This document shows, piece after piece, positions 1 through 6,135 of a stretch of 6,840 bases of DNA (positions within the stretch are counted from its first letter, which is position 1; every line of letters starts with the position of its first letter). Source of the stretch: Bacteroidales bacterium (GTDB lineage: Bacteria; Bacteroidota; Bacteroidia; Bacteroidales; UBA1402); assembly GCA_023230125.1 (NCBI GenBank), contig JALNXZ010000085.1:1-6840 (forward strand). Direction: 5' to 3'. A program made the translations under genes and the position numbers. The notes below the pieces were generated by a model. It made no database searches, was not told where the DNA came from, and worked only from the letters and a program-made list of their open reading frames with translations.

Positions 1-1178
1 GCTTCGATCTCAAGGCACACCTGTTTGTAAGCATCGCGGAAAGGTATTCCGGCCAAGGTCCTGCGATTAACCTCTTCAACGCTGAAAATCAGGTCATATT
101 TGTCATCGTCAAATAAATGCGTATTCACTTCAATTTGTGACATCATTGCTGTTGTCATCTTCAGGCAATCAATCAATTCTCCGAAGCTTGGAATAAAGAC
201 TTCTTTGATGATTTGAAGATCTCTGAAATAGCCTGACGGAAGGTTGCTGATGATGCCTGAGATTTGTTGAGGCAGATTCTGAATCTTATTGCATTTTGCA
301 CGGGTGAGCTCAAAAACGTCAGGATTCTTTTTATGGGGCATGATGCTTGAGCCGGTGGTATATTGTGCCGGAAGCTTTATAAAGCCGAAATTCTGGCTTG
401 TAAACATACAGGAATCGAAGGCAAGTTTTGCAACCGTACCCGCAATGGACGCTAAAGCAAATGCTACAGTCCTTTCCATCTTGCCTCTGCCCATTTGAGC
501 ATAGACAACATTATAGTTCATACTGTCAAAACCAAGCAGGTCGGTGGTCATCTGGCGATTGAGTGGGAAAGAAGATCCGTAACCTGCAGCAGAACCCAAC
601 GGATTGCGGTTGCAAACCTTAAAGGCAGACTGGAGCAGTTGTAGGTCATCGGCAAGAGACTCTGCGTAAGCACCAAACCATAAACCGAAAGAGGATGGCA
701 TGGCAATCTGCAAATGGGTGTACCCGGGTAATAAGACGGATTTATAATTTTCGCTTTGATCTAGTAAAGCGTCAAAGAGTTCTCCAACTGCATCATATAC
801 TTCTTGGATGGCCGATCGAGTAAAGAGTTTCAGATCCAGCAGAACCTGATCATTTCTGGATCGTCCACTATGTATTTTTTTGCCCGTGTCACCCAAAGTA
901 CGTGTCAGAATCAGTTCAACCTGAGAATGTGCATCTTCAACACCTTCTTCAATGACAAACTTGCCATTTTCAGCTGATTGATATATTTTCTTCAGTTCTA
1001 TGAGCAGTTTGGTGAGATCCTCTTTGGTCAATAAGCCGATGCTCTCCAGCATGGTAATATGTGCCATAGAACCCAAAACGTCATATTTAGCCAGGAATAG
1101 ATCCATTTCAGGATCTTTTCCAACGGTGAAACGTTCAATTTCATGGTCAATTTTTGTGCTTTTTTCCCAAAGTTTCAT
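1..1178 (-). CDS. argH: Argininosuccinate lyase, 3' end cut off by the window
   Basis: This enzyme splits argininosuccinate into arginine and fumarate, the last step of arginine synthesis, in the cytoplasm as a homotetramer. The first 392 residues are visible from the ATG at 1178; the family is usually about 440-460 residues, so some 50-60 C-terminal residues lie beyond the left edge. Family motifs seen are HSGRSRNDQV (residues 103-112), PGYTHLQIAMP (151-161, with the catalytic-type His155), NPLGSAAGYGSSFPLNR (192-208) and the fumarase/aspartase superfamily signature GSSIMPHKKNPD (276-287), whose flexible loop holds the catalytic serine. The start MKLWEKSTKIDHEIERFTVG matches the usual N-terminus of Bacteroidota ArgH. 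It follows the SRPBCC gene by 13 nt and is probably co-transcribed with it and pyrE. The frame is intact with no missing key residue. Confidence 0.97.
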   Translation of the reverse strand, partial: MKLWEKSTKIDHEIERFTVGKDPEMDLFLAKYDVLGSMAHITMLESIGLLTKEDLTKLLIELKKIYQSAENGKFVIEEGVEDAHSQVELILTRTLGDTGKKIHSGRSRNDQVLLDLKLFTRSAIQEVYDAVGELFDALLDQSENYKSVLLPGYTHLQIAMPSSFGLWFGAYAESLADDLQLLQSAFKVCNRNPLGSAAGYGSSFPLNRQMTTDLLGFDSMNYNVVYAQMGRGKMERTVAFALASIAGTVAKLAFDSCMFTSQNFGFIKLPAQYTTGSSIMPHKKNPDVFELTRAKCNKIQNLPQQISGIISNLPSGYFRDLQIIKEVFIPSFGELIDCLKMTTAMMSQIEVNTHLFDDDKYDLIFSVEEVNRRTLAGIPFRDAYKQVCLEIE

Positions 1179-1191
1179 TTGTTATGGTTTT

Positions 1192-1602
1192 TTAATAGGG
1201 TATTTTCGCCAATGCTTCTGCTACTTTTTTGATGCCTTCTTCCAGAGGCTTTACGATCATTCCTTTGAAAAAAAATGGAATGTCTGCCCCGATGGTTAAT
1301 TTAAGCCTGGTGTCATCAGTCGCGGCTTCCACGAGTTGAATCCAACAGGTAAAAGGTACCGGTGACTTTTCAGAAACCAACTTGATGGTCTTGAAAGGAT
1401 CCCGTTCTACAATGCGTATGGATATTTTACCGACTGTATTAGCCTGAAAACTACAGGAATCTGCGTCGAAGGTGAATTCTTTAATCTTATCCTGAGGAAG
1501 CATAGACTGCATACTTACCAGATTGTTTAAATCAGAAAGTTTGGAAAAAACCCGTTCTGCACTATAGGGGATTCTCTGGACATCACTTACAAAGTCTGTC
1601 AT
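1192..1602 (-). CDS. SRPBCC-domain protein of unknown function between pyrE and argH
   Basis: This is a 136-residue soluble protein with no signal peptide or membrane segment. Its pattern fits a single START/polyketide-cyclase-like SRPBCC fold: an N-terminal strand (VSDVQRIPYSAERVFSKLSD, about residues 5-24), the helix-and-loop segment typical of the fold, alternating strands in the middle (about 40-110) and a long C-terminal helix (KGMIVKPLEEGIKKVAEALAKI). This fold usually forms a hydrophobic cavity for a lipid-like or aromatic ligand, but no ligand can be inferred here. The frame extends upstream to an ATG at 1662, but that start would lie inside the 3' end of pyrE. The ATG at 1602 gives MTDFVSDV, the N-terminus I expect from Bacteroidota relatives, and sits 23 nt after the pyrE stop. 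The tight packing suggests one operon with pyrE and argH. From memory, homologues occur beside pyrE in other Bacteroidota, but their function is not established. Confidence 0.85.
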   Translation of the reverse strand: MTDFVSDVQRIPYSAERVFSKLSDLNNLVSMQSMLPQDKIKEFTFDADSCSFQANTVGKISIRIVERDPFKTIKLVSEKSPVPFTCWIQLVEAATDDTRLKLTIGADIPFFFKGMIVKPLEEGIKKVAEALAKIPY

Positions 1603-1625
1603 GTTTGATGGGTCTTGTCGGTGAT

Positions 1626-2261
1626 TTATTTGGACTTCCAAGTTGTCGGAGATTTGCGCCATTCTTGTAAGGCGGTCAACTCTGATTCGTGAATATAATT
1701 GGTGGCTAAAGCTGTTTCAAGAACGGCCTCATAGTTACTCAATGTGGTAAGCTCCACCTTGGCTTTTCTAAACGCCTCTTCTGCAACCGGGAATCCATAG
1801 GTGAATATGGCCAGCATGCCGATTACCTCGCTACCATCAGCGCGAATGGCTTCAACGGCCTTTAAGCTGCTTCCACCTGTAGAAATCAAGTCTTCAATGA
1901 CTATAACTTTCATTCCCGGCTTCAAATCTCCTTCAATGAGGTTCTCCAGGCCGTGATCTTTTGGAGAAGACCTTACGTAAACGAAAGGTAAACCCAATTC
2001 TTCTGCGACCATTGCTCCTTGAGCAATGGCTCCTGTAGCTACTCCGGCAATGGCATCCGCCTGATCATAATTTTCGCGAATGAGCCGAGCCAGTTCCAGT
2101 TTGATGAAATTTCTCAACGCCGGATAAGATAATGTTTTGCGATTATCACAATAGATTGGAGACTTCCATCCGGAAGCCCATGTGAAAGGATTGGAAGGTT
2201 GAAGTTTTACAGCCTTGATTTTAAGCAACTTGGCGGCTACGATTCGTTCTAACTTTTTCAT
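1626..2261 (-). CDS. pyrE: Orotate phosphoribosyltransferase
   Basis: This enzyme joins orotate to PRPP to give orotidine 5'-phosphate, the fifth step of de novo UMP synthesis, as a cytoplasmic homodimer. The 211-residue product has the usual family length. The orotate-side region FTWASGWKSPIYCDNR is at 26-41, the flexible catalytic loop with KDHG at 101-104, and the PRPP-binding motif VIVIEDLISTGGS at 119-131, with the acidic pair E123-D124. In the catalytic loop the residue after Arg97 is Ser, where E. coli PyrE has Lys; I believe this is normal for Bacteroidales. The frame is open to an ATG at 2306, which would add 15 residues (MTCWFHSTYKLNHLR) unlike any PyrE. I therefore use the ATG at 2261, giving MKKLERIVAAKLLKIKAVKL. 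It is probably the first gene of a pyrE-SRPBCC-argH operon. Its long upstream gap carries repeated sequences. Confidence 0.96.
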   Translation of the reverse strand: MKKLERIVAAKLLKIKAVKLQPSNPFTWASGWKSPIYCDNRKTLSYPALRNFIKLELARLIRENYDQADAIAGVATGAIAQGAMVAEELGLPFVYVRSSPKDHGLENLIEGDLKPGMKVIVIEDLISTGGSSLKAVEAIRADGSEVIGMLAIFTYGFPVAEEAFRKAKVELTTLSNYEAVLETALATNYIHESELTALQEWRKSPTTWKSK

Positions 2262-2324
2262 ACGAAGGTGATTTAATTTATAGGTCGAATGAAACCAGCA
2301 TGTCATGTTTTCCTCAATTTTGAA

Positions 2325-2337
2325 GAATCATTGATTC
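2325..2337. repeat. Perfect 13-base palindrome in the pyrE leader
   Basis: GAATCA-T-TGATTC reads the same on both strands around one central base. It lies 64 bases upstream of the chosen pyrE start, in the gap between pyrE and the outer-membrane gene. Part of it, TGATTCATA (2332-2340), is repeated exactly at 2408-2416, 76 bases away, next to the possible -7 element. Such sites can be operators for dimeric regulators, but there is no direct evidence for that. In AT-rich DNA a palindrome of this size can occur by chance. Confidence 0.35.
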
Positions 2338-2394
2338 ATACTTGCTTCATGTCTTTATGCTAAATTTGAAATGATTGACTCTTGACTTTTGGCG

Positions 2395-2402
2395 TAAAAG
2401 TA
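2395..2402 (-). promoter_or_regulatory. Possible -7 element for the pyrE operon
   Basis: On the minus strand this reads TACTTTTA, seven of eight matches to the Bacteroidota -7 consensus TAnnTTTG. I see no TTG at the expected -33 spacing, so the call is weak. If real, it would give a leader of about 125 nt before the pyrE start at 2261, containing the palindrome at 2325-2337. Confidence 0.22.
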
Positions 2403-2457
2403 AGCAATGATTCATAAATACGCGACATATAAAGGTTAAATAATTATCACTAATTTC

Positions 2458-3750
2458 TTAGAACAGATAATTTAGATTGATATAACTGCCCATATTAGTT
2501 CCATCTCGTTCATCCAGTGCTTTACCCATCTCTGCTGAAATGATAAAATTCTCATTCATGACAATTTTGATACCGCCCCCAAAAGAGGAATGGAAACGAT
2601 CTTTCTCATTTGTATTGATGTACGTATTCAACGTGTTGTCGTCTATGTTTTCAATATTCCATTCAATGGGATCCAGAATGATTCCGGTATCAAAAAATCC
2701 GTTCACACCGAAATAAAAATTTTGGTTGATGAATTTGAAAGAAATGGCTTTCCATCGCAACTCGAAGTTGCCAAAAGAAATGGCATCTCCGACAATGCGA
2801 TTCCTTAGAATGCCTCTAAGGCTGTTGCTTCCACCAAGTCCGGTGACATTGGTCCTTTTAGCAAAAGGAGACATCAGCTGGGTGCGACGGAAGAACGGCA
2901 CTTGGTTATTACCAATTTGACCTTGTACTCCCAGGCGAACGGCTGCATTCAATTTATCCTTGATAATGCTCTGAAATTGACTATGCATTACGGAGTACCT
3001 GGTATAGGGCATGTCATTCATAAAATTGGGTGCAATTTCAATGATGGATTCTGTGTATGAGCCTTGGCTTGGATTATTCAACGCATTTCTACTGTCATAG
3101 ATCAAACCACCTTTAATCGTACTCAGAATGCCTCCATCTGCTTCTTTTTCTCCTATGATGCCCCAATCAACATATTTGTCATAAAGGCTGATTCCTTGAA
3201 GATAATCAGGATCGCTTGGTTCAACACCTTCGTTTAACTTGTTATAGTCAACGGAACCGTTCTTGTAGTTTTCAAAATTGTAACTGGCTATCCAGAAGAG
3301 GTGGTCGGCCAGAAAATGGCCTTTGAAATCAGCCAGGATCCTGACTTGTTTCTGAGACATCTTATAGAAGACACGATCTTCATTTTCCCGGTAGATGCTT
3401 TGATATCCGTTAAAACCGTAAAAATCCATCAAGTCGTCGGTGAGATAGCTCAATTCCACAAAGCTGCGAATGCCGGGAATCAATCTTTCTGAATCATAGT
3501 ACAGGCGATAAATGCCACTGCCCTTTGTATATCGGGATATCTCCAGATATAATGAATGGTCGTATACCGGATATCTGTTGCCATTTCCGTAATCGAAAAG
3601 ATTCAGGATGGCTCCATATTGAAGGCCTAAATCGGAGTTGTAGGAGATTGCTGGCAGGACACCAAGATTGTAACCGTCCTTAACGGTTTCTTCTGCAAAG
3701 AGCGTGAGTGAATTGAAAATTAGCAGAGCAATGAAGATGTTTCGTTTCAT
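2458..3750 (-). CDS. Omp85/BamA-type outer-membrane beta-barrel protein without POTRA domains
   Basis: This 430-residue protein starts with a clear signal peptide: Lys2-Arg3, a hydrophobic core at about 5-18, and probable cleavage after LFA (residue 19). The mature part is rich in alternating aromatic strands with polar loops and ends in YINLNYLF, a terminal aromatic residue typical of barrels inserted by the BAM machinery. Two segments point to the bacterial surface antigen (Omp85) barrel family: YDSRNALNNPSQGSY (218-232) and GLGGSNSLRGILRNRIVGD (304-322), whose LRG fits the conserved (V/L)RG(F/Y) motif of loop 6. Only about 20 residues separate the signal peptide from the first strands, so the periplasmic POTRA domains of BamA or TamA are absent. 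A role in protein or lipid handling at the outer membrane is possible, but the substrate cannot be told. It appears to be a single-gene transcript with its own promoter at 3790-3821. Confidence 0.87.
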   Translation of the reverse strand: MKRNIFIALLIFNSLTLFAEETVKDGYNLGVLPAISYNSDLGLQYGAILNLFDYGNGNRYPVYDHSLYLEISRYTKGSGIYRLYYDSERLIPGIRSFVELSYLTDDLMDFYGFNGYQSIYRENEDRVFYKMSQKQVRILADFKGHFLADHLFWIASYNFENYKNGSVDYNKLNEGVEPSDPDYLQGISLYDKYVDWGIIGEKEADGGILSTIKGGLIYDSRNALNNPSQGSYTESIIEIAPNFMNDMPYTRYSVMHSQFQSIIKDKLNAAVRLGVQGQIGNNQVPFFRRTQLMSPFAKRTNVTGLGGSNSLRGILRNRIVGDAISFGNFELRWKAISFKFINQNFYFGVNGFFDTGIILDPIEWNIENIDDNTLNTYINTNEKDRFHSSFGGGIKIVMNENFIISAEMGKALDERDGTNMGSYINLNYLF

Positions 3751-3789
3751 ATTCCTTCAATAGTTGACGTATAAGAACCCAGTGAGTTG

Positions 3790-3821
3790 TAAAAATACAA
3801 TCTTTGGCGGATTATACAAAA
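3790..3821 (-). promoter_or_regulatory. Bacteroidota-type promoter of the outer-membrane barrel gene
   Basis: On the minus strand TTTTG (3821-3817) is followed by exactly 19 bases and then TATTTTTA (3797-3790). The Bacteroidota primary sigma-factor pattern is TTTG, about 19 bases, TAnnTTTG; the -33 part matches and the -7 part matches at seven of eight positions. The start of transcription would be near 3783, giving a leader of roughly 30 nt before the ATG at 3750. No Shine-Dalgarno sequence of E. coli type stands out in that leader apart from a short AAGGA, 3 bases before the ATG, which is too close to be ideal. Confidence 0.6.
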
Positions 3822-3884
3822 TAATGGCTGCAGTTTTCATAAAATGAGGATGCAGACCTATTTTCTTTTACCATACTAATAGTG

Positions 3885-3894
3885 ATAACGTTAT
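3885..3894. repeat. Perfect 10-base palindrome upstream of the barrel gene
   Basis: ATAACGTTAT is a perfect palindrome in AT-rich DNA, about 64 bases upstream of the -33 element at 3817-3821. The whole gap from 3751 to 4003 holds no gene, only this palindrome and the promoter. The palindrome could be an activator or repressor site, but its short length makes chance a fair explanation. Confidence 0.2.
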
Positions 3895-4003
3895 GATATT
3901 ATAGCGTTTGTTTATTTGAATCAACCGTTTTGTGTGACTTTCTAAAATCAAGAAAAGTGAAGATTCTTTTTTCGCCGCTTAAAACGTTCCTTTGTAAGGT
4001 TCC

Positions 4004-4711
4004 TTATGCTAATGCAAGTGCGAAAAATGAAATTTTTGCTTCTGGAGCTTTCAATATGGCTTGTCCGCAGGCACAAAGTGTAGAACCGCTTGTTAGGACA
4101 TCATCAACCAGAAGTATATGCTTTCCGGAAAAGATTTCAGTGTCTCTCAACTCAAAAAGCCCCTGTGCATTTTCCCATCTTTCCCAGATACTTTTGGTTG
4201 TTTGGGTGGGATTCTTGACAACGCGATGCAAATGAGTGGAATCATAGGCAATGCCACTTATTTGTGAAAGCCCTTTGGCTATCCATTCACTTTGATTGTA
4301 ACCGCGTTTTTTTGCTTTGTCCTTGTGCAAAGGAACTGGAACAATGAGGTCTATGTCTTTGAAAAAGCCTGTTGAAGCAATTCTTGACCCGGCAAAGGAA
4401 CCCAGACATTCACCCAATTCCTTCTCTCCTTTGTATTTCAATAATTCCAGAACTGTTTGCACTTTAGATTCTTTTTGATAGAGAAAACCGGCAGTGATTT
4501 TTTCAAAAGGGATTTTCCCATAAAAGCGATCAGCGGCAATATTCATCCGAAAGGACTTGAAATCGGTCTTTGGCAATTCGTACAGACAGTTCATACAAAG
4601 ATGTTTTTCTCCTTGCACCAATGGCTTTTCACAGATTTGGCAAAGGTTGGGCCATGCCAGATTCATGATGTCTGAAGTGATATTACTAAATGGAATCCTC
4701 ATTGTATTCAT
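4004..4711 (-). CDS. comF: ComF family phosphoribosyltransferase-like protein
   Basis: This is a cytoplasmic protein of the ComF/GntX family, linked in other bacteria to uptake of transforming DNA; the chemical reaction is not settled. From the ATG at 4711 it has 235 residues, close to the family norm. It begins with a four-cysteine zinc-ribbon, CQIC at about 24-27 and CMNC at about 39-42. Next comes the family segment VPVPLHKDKAKKRGYNQSE (about 124-142) and the PTQTTKSIWERWENAQGLF block (about 168-186). A PRPP-binding motif of phosphoribosyltransferase type, HILLVDDVLTSGST (about 198-211), follows. The frame opens at a TTG at 4720. In-frame ATGs at 4711 and 4702 are both more likely starts, and I cannot choose firmly between them. 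Either overlaps the end of recX (by 26 or 17 nt), which suggests translational coupling. It is the last gene of the prmC-recX-comF block. Confidence 0.9.
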   Translation of the reverse strand: MNTMRIPFSNITSDIMNLAWPNLCQICEKPLVQGEKHLCMNCLYELPKTDFKSFRMNIAADRFYGKIPFEKITAGFLYQKESKVQTVLELLKYKGEKELGECLGSFAGSRIASTGFFKDIDLIVPVPLHKDKAKKRGYNQSEWIAKGLSQISGIAYDSTHLHRVVKNPTQTTKSIWERWENAQGLFELRDTEIFSGKHILLVDDVLTSGSTLCACGQAILKAPEAKISFFALALA

Positions 4712-5174
4712 CTTCGTCAATGTCCATTTTTCTCAGGCATTTGGTGATGAGAGCGGATTCAAACCCCCTTCCAAGCGCATAGCGAATCATTTTTCCGCTT
4801 AATTCGTAGTCGGTTTTACTTTTGATGGAAGGCCTTTTTTGTCGGAGAAGTGTCATCAGCATTTTTTTATAATCTTCATCTGGGATTGTTTCGACCCCTT
4901 CGTCAATCAGCTCATTGGATACTCCTTTTTGTTTGAGTGCGTAGCGAATCTTGACTTTTCCCCATTTGTTGAAGCGGAACCTGTCACTCACAAATGCTTT
5001 GACATATCGCTTCTCATTGAGAAAACCTTCTTGTTGCAAACGTTGGATGAGTTTTGATTGCTCTTCAGGATTCAGTTCAAATTTAGAGGTCTTTTCTAGA
5101 ACTTCCGATTTGCAATGTTCGGTTGTTGAACAAAATGCGGCGGCAAAAGCAAGTGCCTCAGAATAGTTGCTCAT
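4686..5174 (-). CDS. recX: Regulatory protein RecX
   Basis: RecX binds RecA filaments and limits their growth or activity, acting in the cytoplasm in recombination and the SOS response. The 162-residue product has the usual size. It is built of three-helix RecX repeats, seen as LIQRLQQEGFLNEKRYVKAF (42-61), followed by FRFNKWGKVKIRYALKQKGV (66-85) and a last repeat RYALGRGFESALITKCL (131-147). The C-terminal tail is very acidic (DIDEDEYNEDSI), and its codons overlap the comF start. The ATG at 5174 lies only 3 nt after the prmC stop, so the two are almost certainly co-transcribed. No recA is in the window; recX is often apart from recA in this phylum. Sequence conservation in RecX is low, but the repeat pattern and length make the call good. 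Confidence 0.9.
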   Translation of the reverse strand: MSNYSEALAFAAAFCSTTEHCKSEVLEKTSKFELNPEEQSKLIQRLQQEGFLNEKRYVKAFVSDRFRFNKWGKVKIRYALKQKGVSNELIDEGVETIPDEDYKKMLMTLLRQKRPSIKSKTDYELSGKMIRYALGRGFESALITKCLRKMDIDEDEYNEDSI

Positions 5175-5177
5175 ATT

Positions 5178-6029
5178 TCATTGAAATGATAAAATAGCCC
5201 TGATTATGCGGTCTCTTCCTGACAAATCCTGAAAGAGCTCTGCATGAAAGCCATTCTGCTGGATTGTTTGAAGGGTTTTTTTGCCAAGATGACTATTGAT
5301 TTCAAAGTAAAGTCTGCCGCCTTTCCTGAGATTTTTTACTGCATATAGGGAAATAAGGCGGTAAAAAATCAACGGGTCATCGTCTTTGACGAAAAGAGCC
5401 AGATATGGTTCGTGGTCCAGGATATGAGCTTCCATAACTGTCCTCTCGCTTTCACAAACATAGGGAGGGTTGCTGACGATTACATCCCATTTATCGGACA
5501 TTTCTTCAAATTCTTCGAATTTAAGGATATCCCGTAGGCTGAAGTCTATGTCAACCTTGTTGAGATCAGCATTTTCACGGGCTATCTGTATGGCTTCTTC
5601 AGAAATGTCCCAGGCTGACACTTTAGCTGTGGGGATATTTTTAGCCAAAGACACGGCGATGCATCCGCTGCCGGTTCCAATATCCAATATCCGAATCTGC
5701 TGATTCTTGCGGTCTTTTAATATCAGTTCCACCAGCTCCTCTGTTTCCGGACGTGGTATCAAAACACCGGGCATGATTTTGAAATTTAGCCTGAAAAATT
5801 CGGTCGTTCCAAGGATATATTGAATGGGCTCGCCGTTTGCCAGTCTGTCTACGGCTGTATTTAGCTTGTTTACCATACAGCCAGTTAATTTTGTATCTTT
5901 GTCGATGTATATTTGTACACTGTTCATTCCGGCAAGCTGTTTTAACAACAAGTGCGAAATGGACTTCATTTCATTTTTGGAATAAATGTTGCCTAACCGG
6001 CTTTCAATATAGGTTAAAAAGCGTTGCAT
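5178..6029 (-). CDS. prmC: Peptide chain release factor N5-glutamine methyltransferase
   Basis: PrmC (HemK) uses S-adenosylmethionine to methylate the glutamine of the GGQ motif in release factors 1 and 2, which speeds translation termination. The 283-residue protein has the family's two parts. An N-terminal helical substrate-recognition domain (about 1-75) ends in GEPIQYILGTTEFF (66-79). A Rossmann methyltransferase domain then carries RPETEELVE (93-101), the SAM-binding loop LDIGTGSGCIAVSLA (115-129), the catalytic NPPY (187-190) and a terminal GRDR (271-274). The frame opens at a TTG at 6038, but the ATG at 6029 is preferred. The TTG would lie at or next to the predicted transcription start, given the -7 element at 6047-6054. 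It is the first gene of the prmC-recX-comF block and divergent from ribD. Confidence 0.96.
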   Translation of the reverse strand: MQRFLTYIESRLGNIYSKNEMKSISHLLLKQLAGMNSVQIYIDKDTKLTGCMVNKLNTAVDRLANGEPIQYILGTTEFFRLNFKIMPGVLIPRPETEELVELILKDRKNQQIRILDIGTGSGCIAVSLAKNIPTAKVSAWDISEEAIQIARENADLNKVDIDFSLRDILKFEEFEEMSDKWDVIVSNPPYVCESERTVMEAHILDHEPYLALFVKDDDPLIFYRLISLYAVKNLRKGGRLYFEINSHLGKKTLQTIQQNGFHAELFQDLSGRDRIIRAILSFQ

Positions 6030-6046
6030 GTTTAACAATTAGTTTA

Positions 6047-6054
6047 CAAAGCTA
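6047..6054 (-). promoter_or_regulatory. -7 element of the prmC-recX-comF promoter
   Basis: On the minus strand this reads TAGCTTTG, a full match to the Bacteroidota -7 consensus TAnnTTTG. Nineteen bases upstream is TTTT, a three-of-four match to the -33 TTTG. Transcription would start near 6040, leaving a leader of only about 10 nt before the ATG at 6029, which is common in this phylum. This position supports the ATG at 6029 over the TTG at 6038. Confidence 0.55.
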
Positions 6055-6111
6055 CTGCTTTTTTTCGAGAAATAAAATTTTTATATCAATAAGCCTAAGG
6101 GTGATTTGGTT

Positions 6112-6119
6112 TAACTTTT
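6112..6119 (+). promoter_or_regulatory. Possible -7 element of the ribD promoter
   Basis: TAACTTTT matches seven of eight positions of TAnnTTTG and lies 16 bases before the ribD ATG, a spacing much like that of the divergent prmC promoter. No TTTG or TTG is found about 19 bases upstream, so the call is weak. I see no structure in the 106-base gap between the divergent starts that resembles an FMN riboswitch. Confidence 0.28.
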
Positions 6120-6135
6120 TGAGAAGAACTGAAAC

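Noticed and set aside
1000..1299. Plus-strand frame of 99 codons across the argH start and the SRPBCC end
   Set aside because: It is antisense to two well-supported genes and shows no protein-family features.
1719..1964. Ser in place of the E. coli Lys after the catalytic-loop Arg of PyrE, as a sign of lost activity
   Set aside because: The loop itself lies at about 1949-1973 in coding order; the essential-type Lys, Asp and His of KDHG are kept and I recall the same Ser in Bacteroidales PyrE, so it is probably a lineage trait.
2440..2456. AATTA/TAATT hairpin just after the barrel gene stop, as a terminator
   Set aside because: The stem is AT only and weak, with no clear U tract; it is expected in such AT-rich DNA.
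3757..3840. A 27-codon minus-strand frame upstream of the barrel gene (MKTAAIILYNPPKIV...)
   Set aside because: It contains the predicted promoter of the barrel gene, has no recognisable family and is short enough to arise by chance.
3995..4006. Inverted repeat TAAGG-TT-CCTTA at the comF stop codon, as a terminator
   Set aside because: A five-pair stem with a two-base loop is too small, and no run of U follows on the minus strand.
3930..4235. Plus-strand frame of 101 codons opposite the end of comF
   Set aside because: It is a shadow of the comF coding strand with no family features or promoter.
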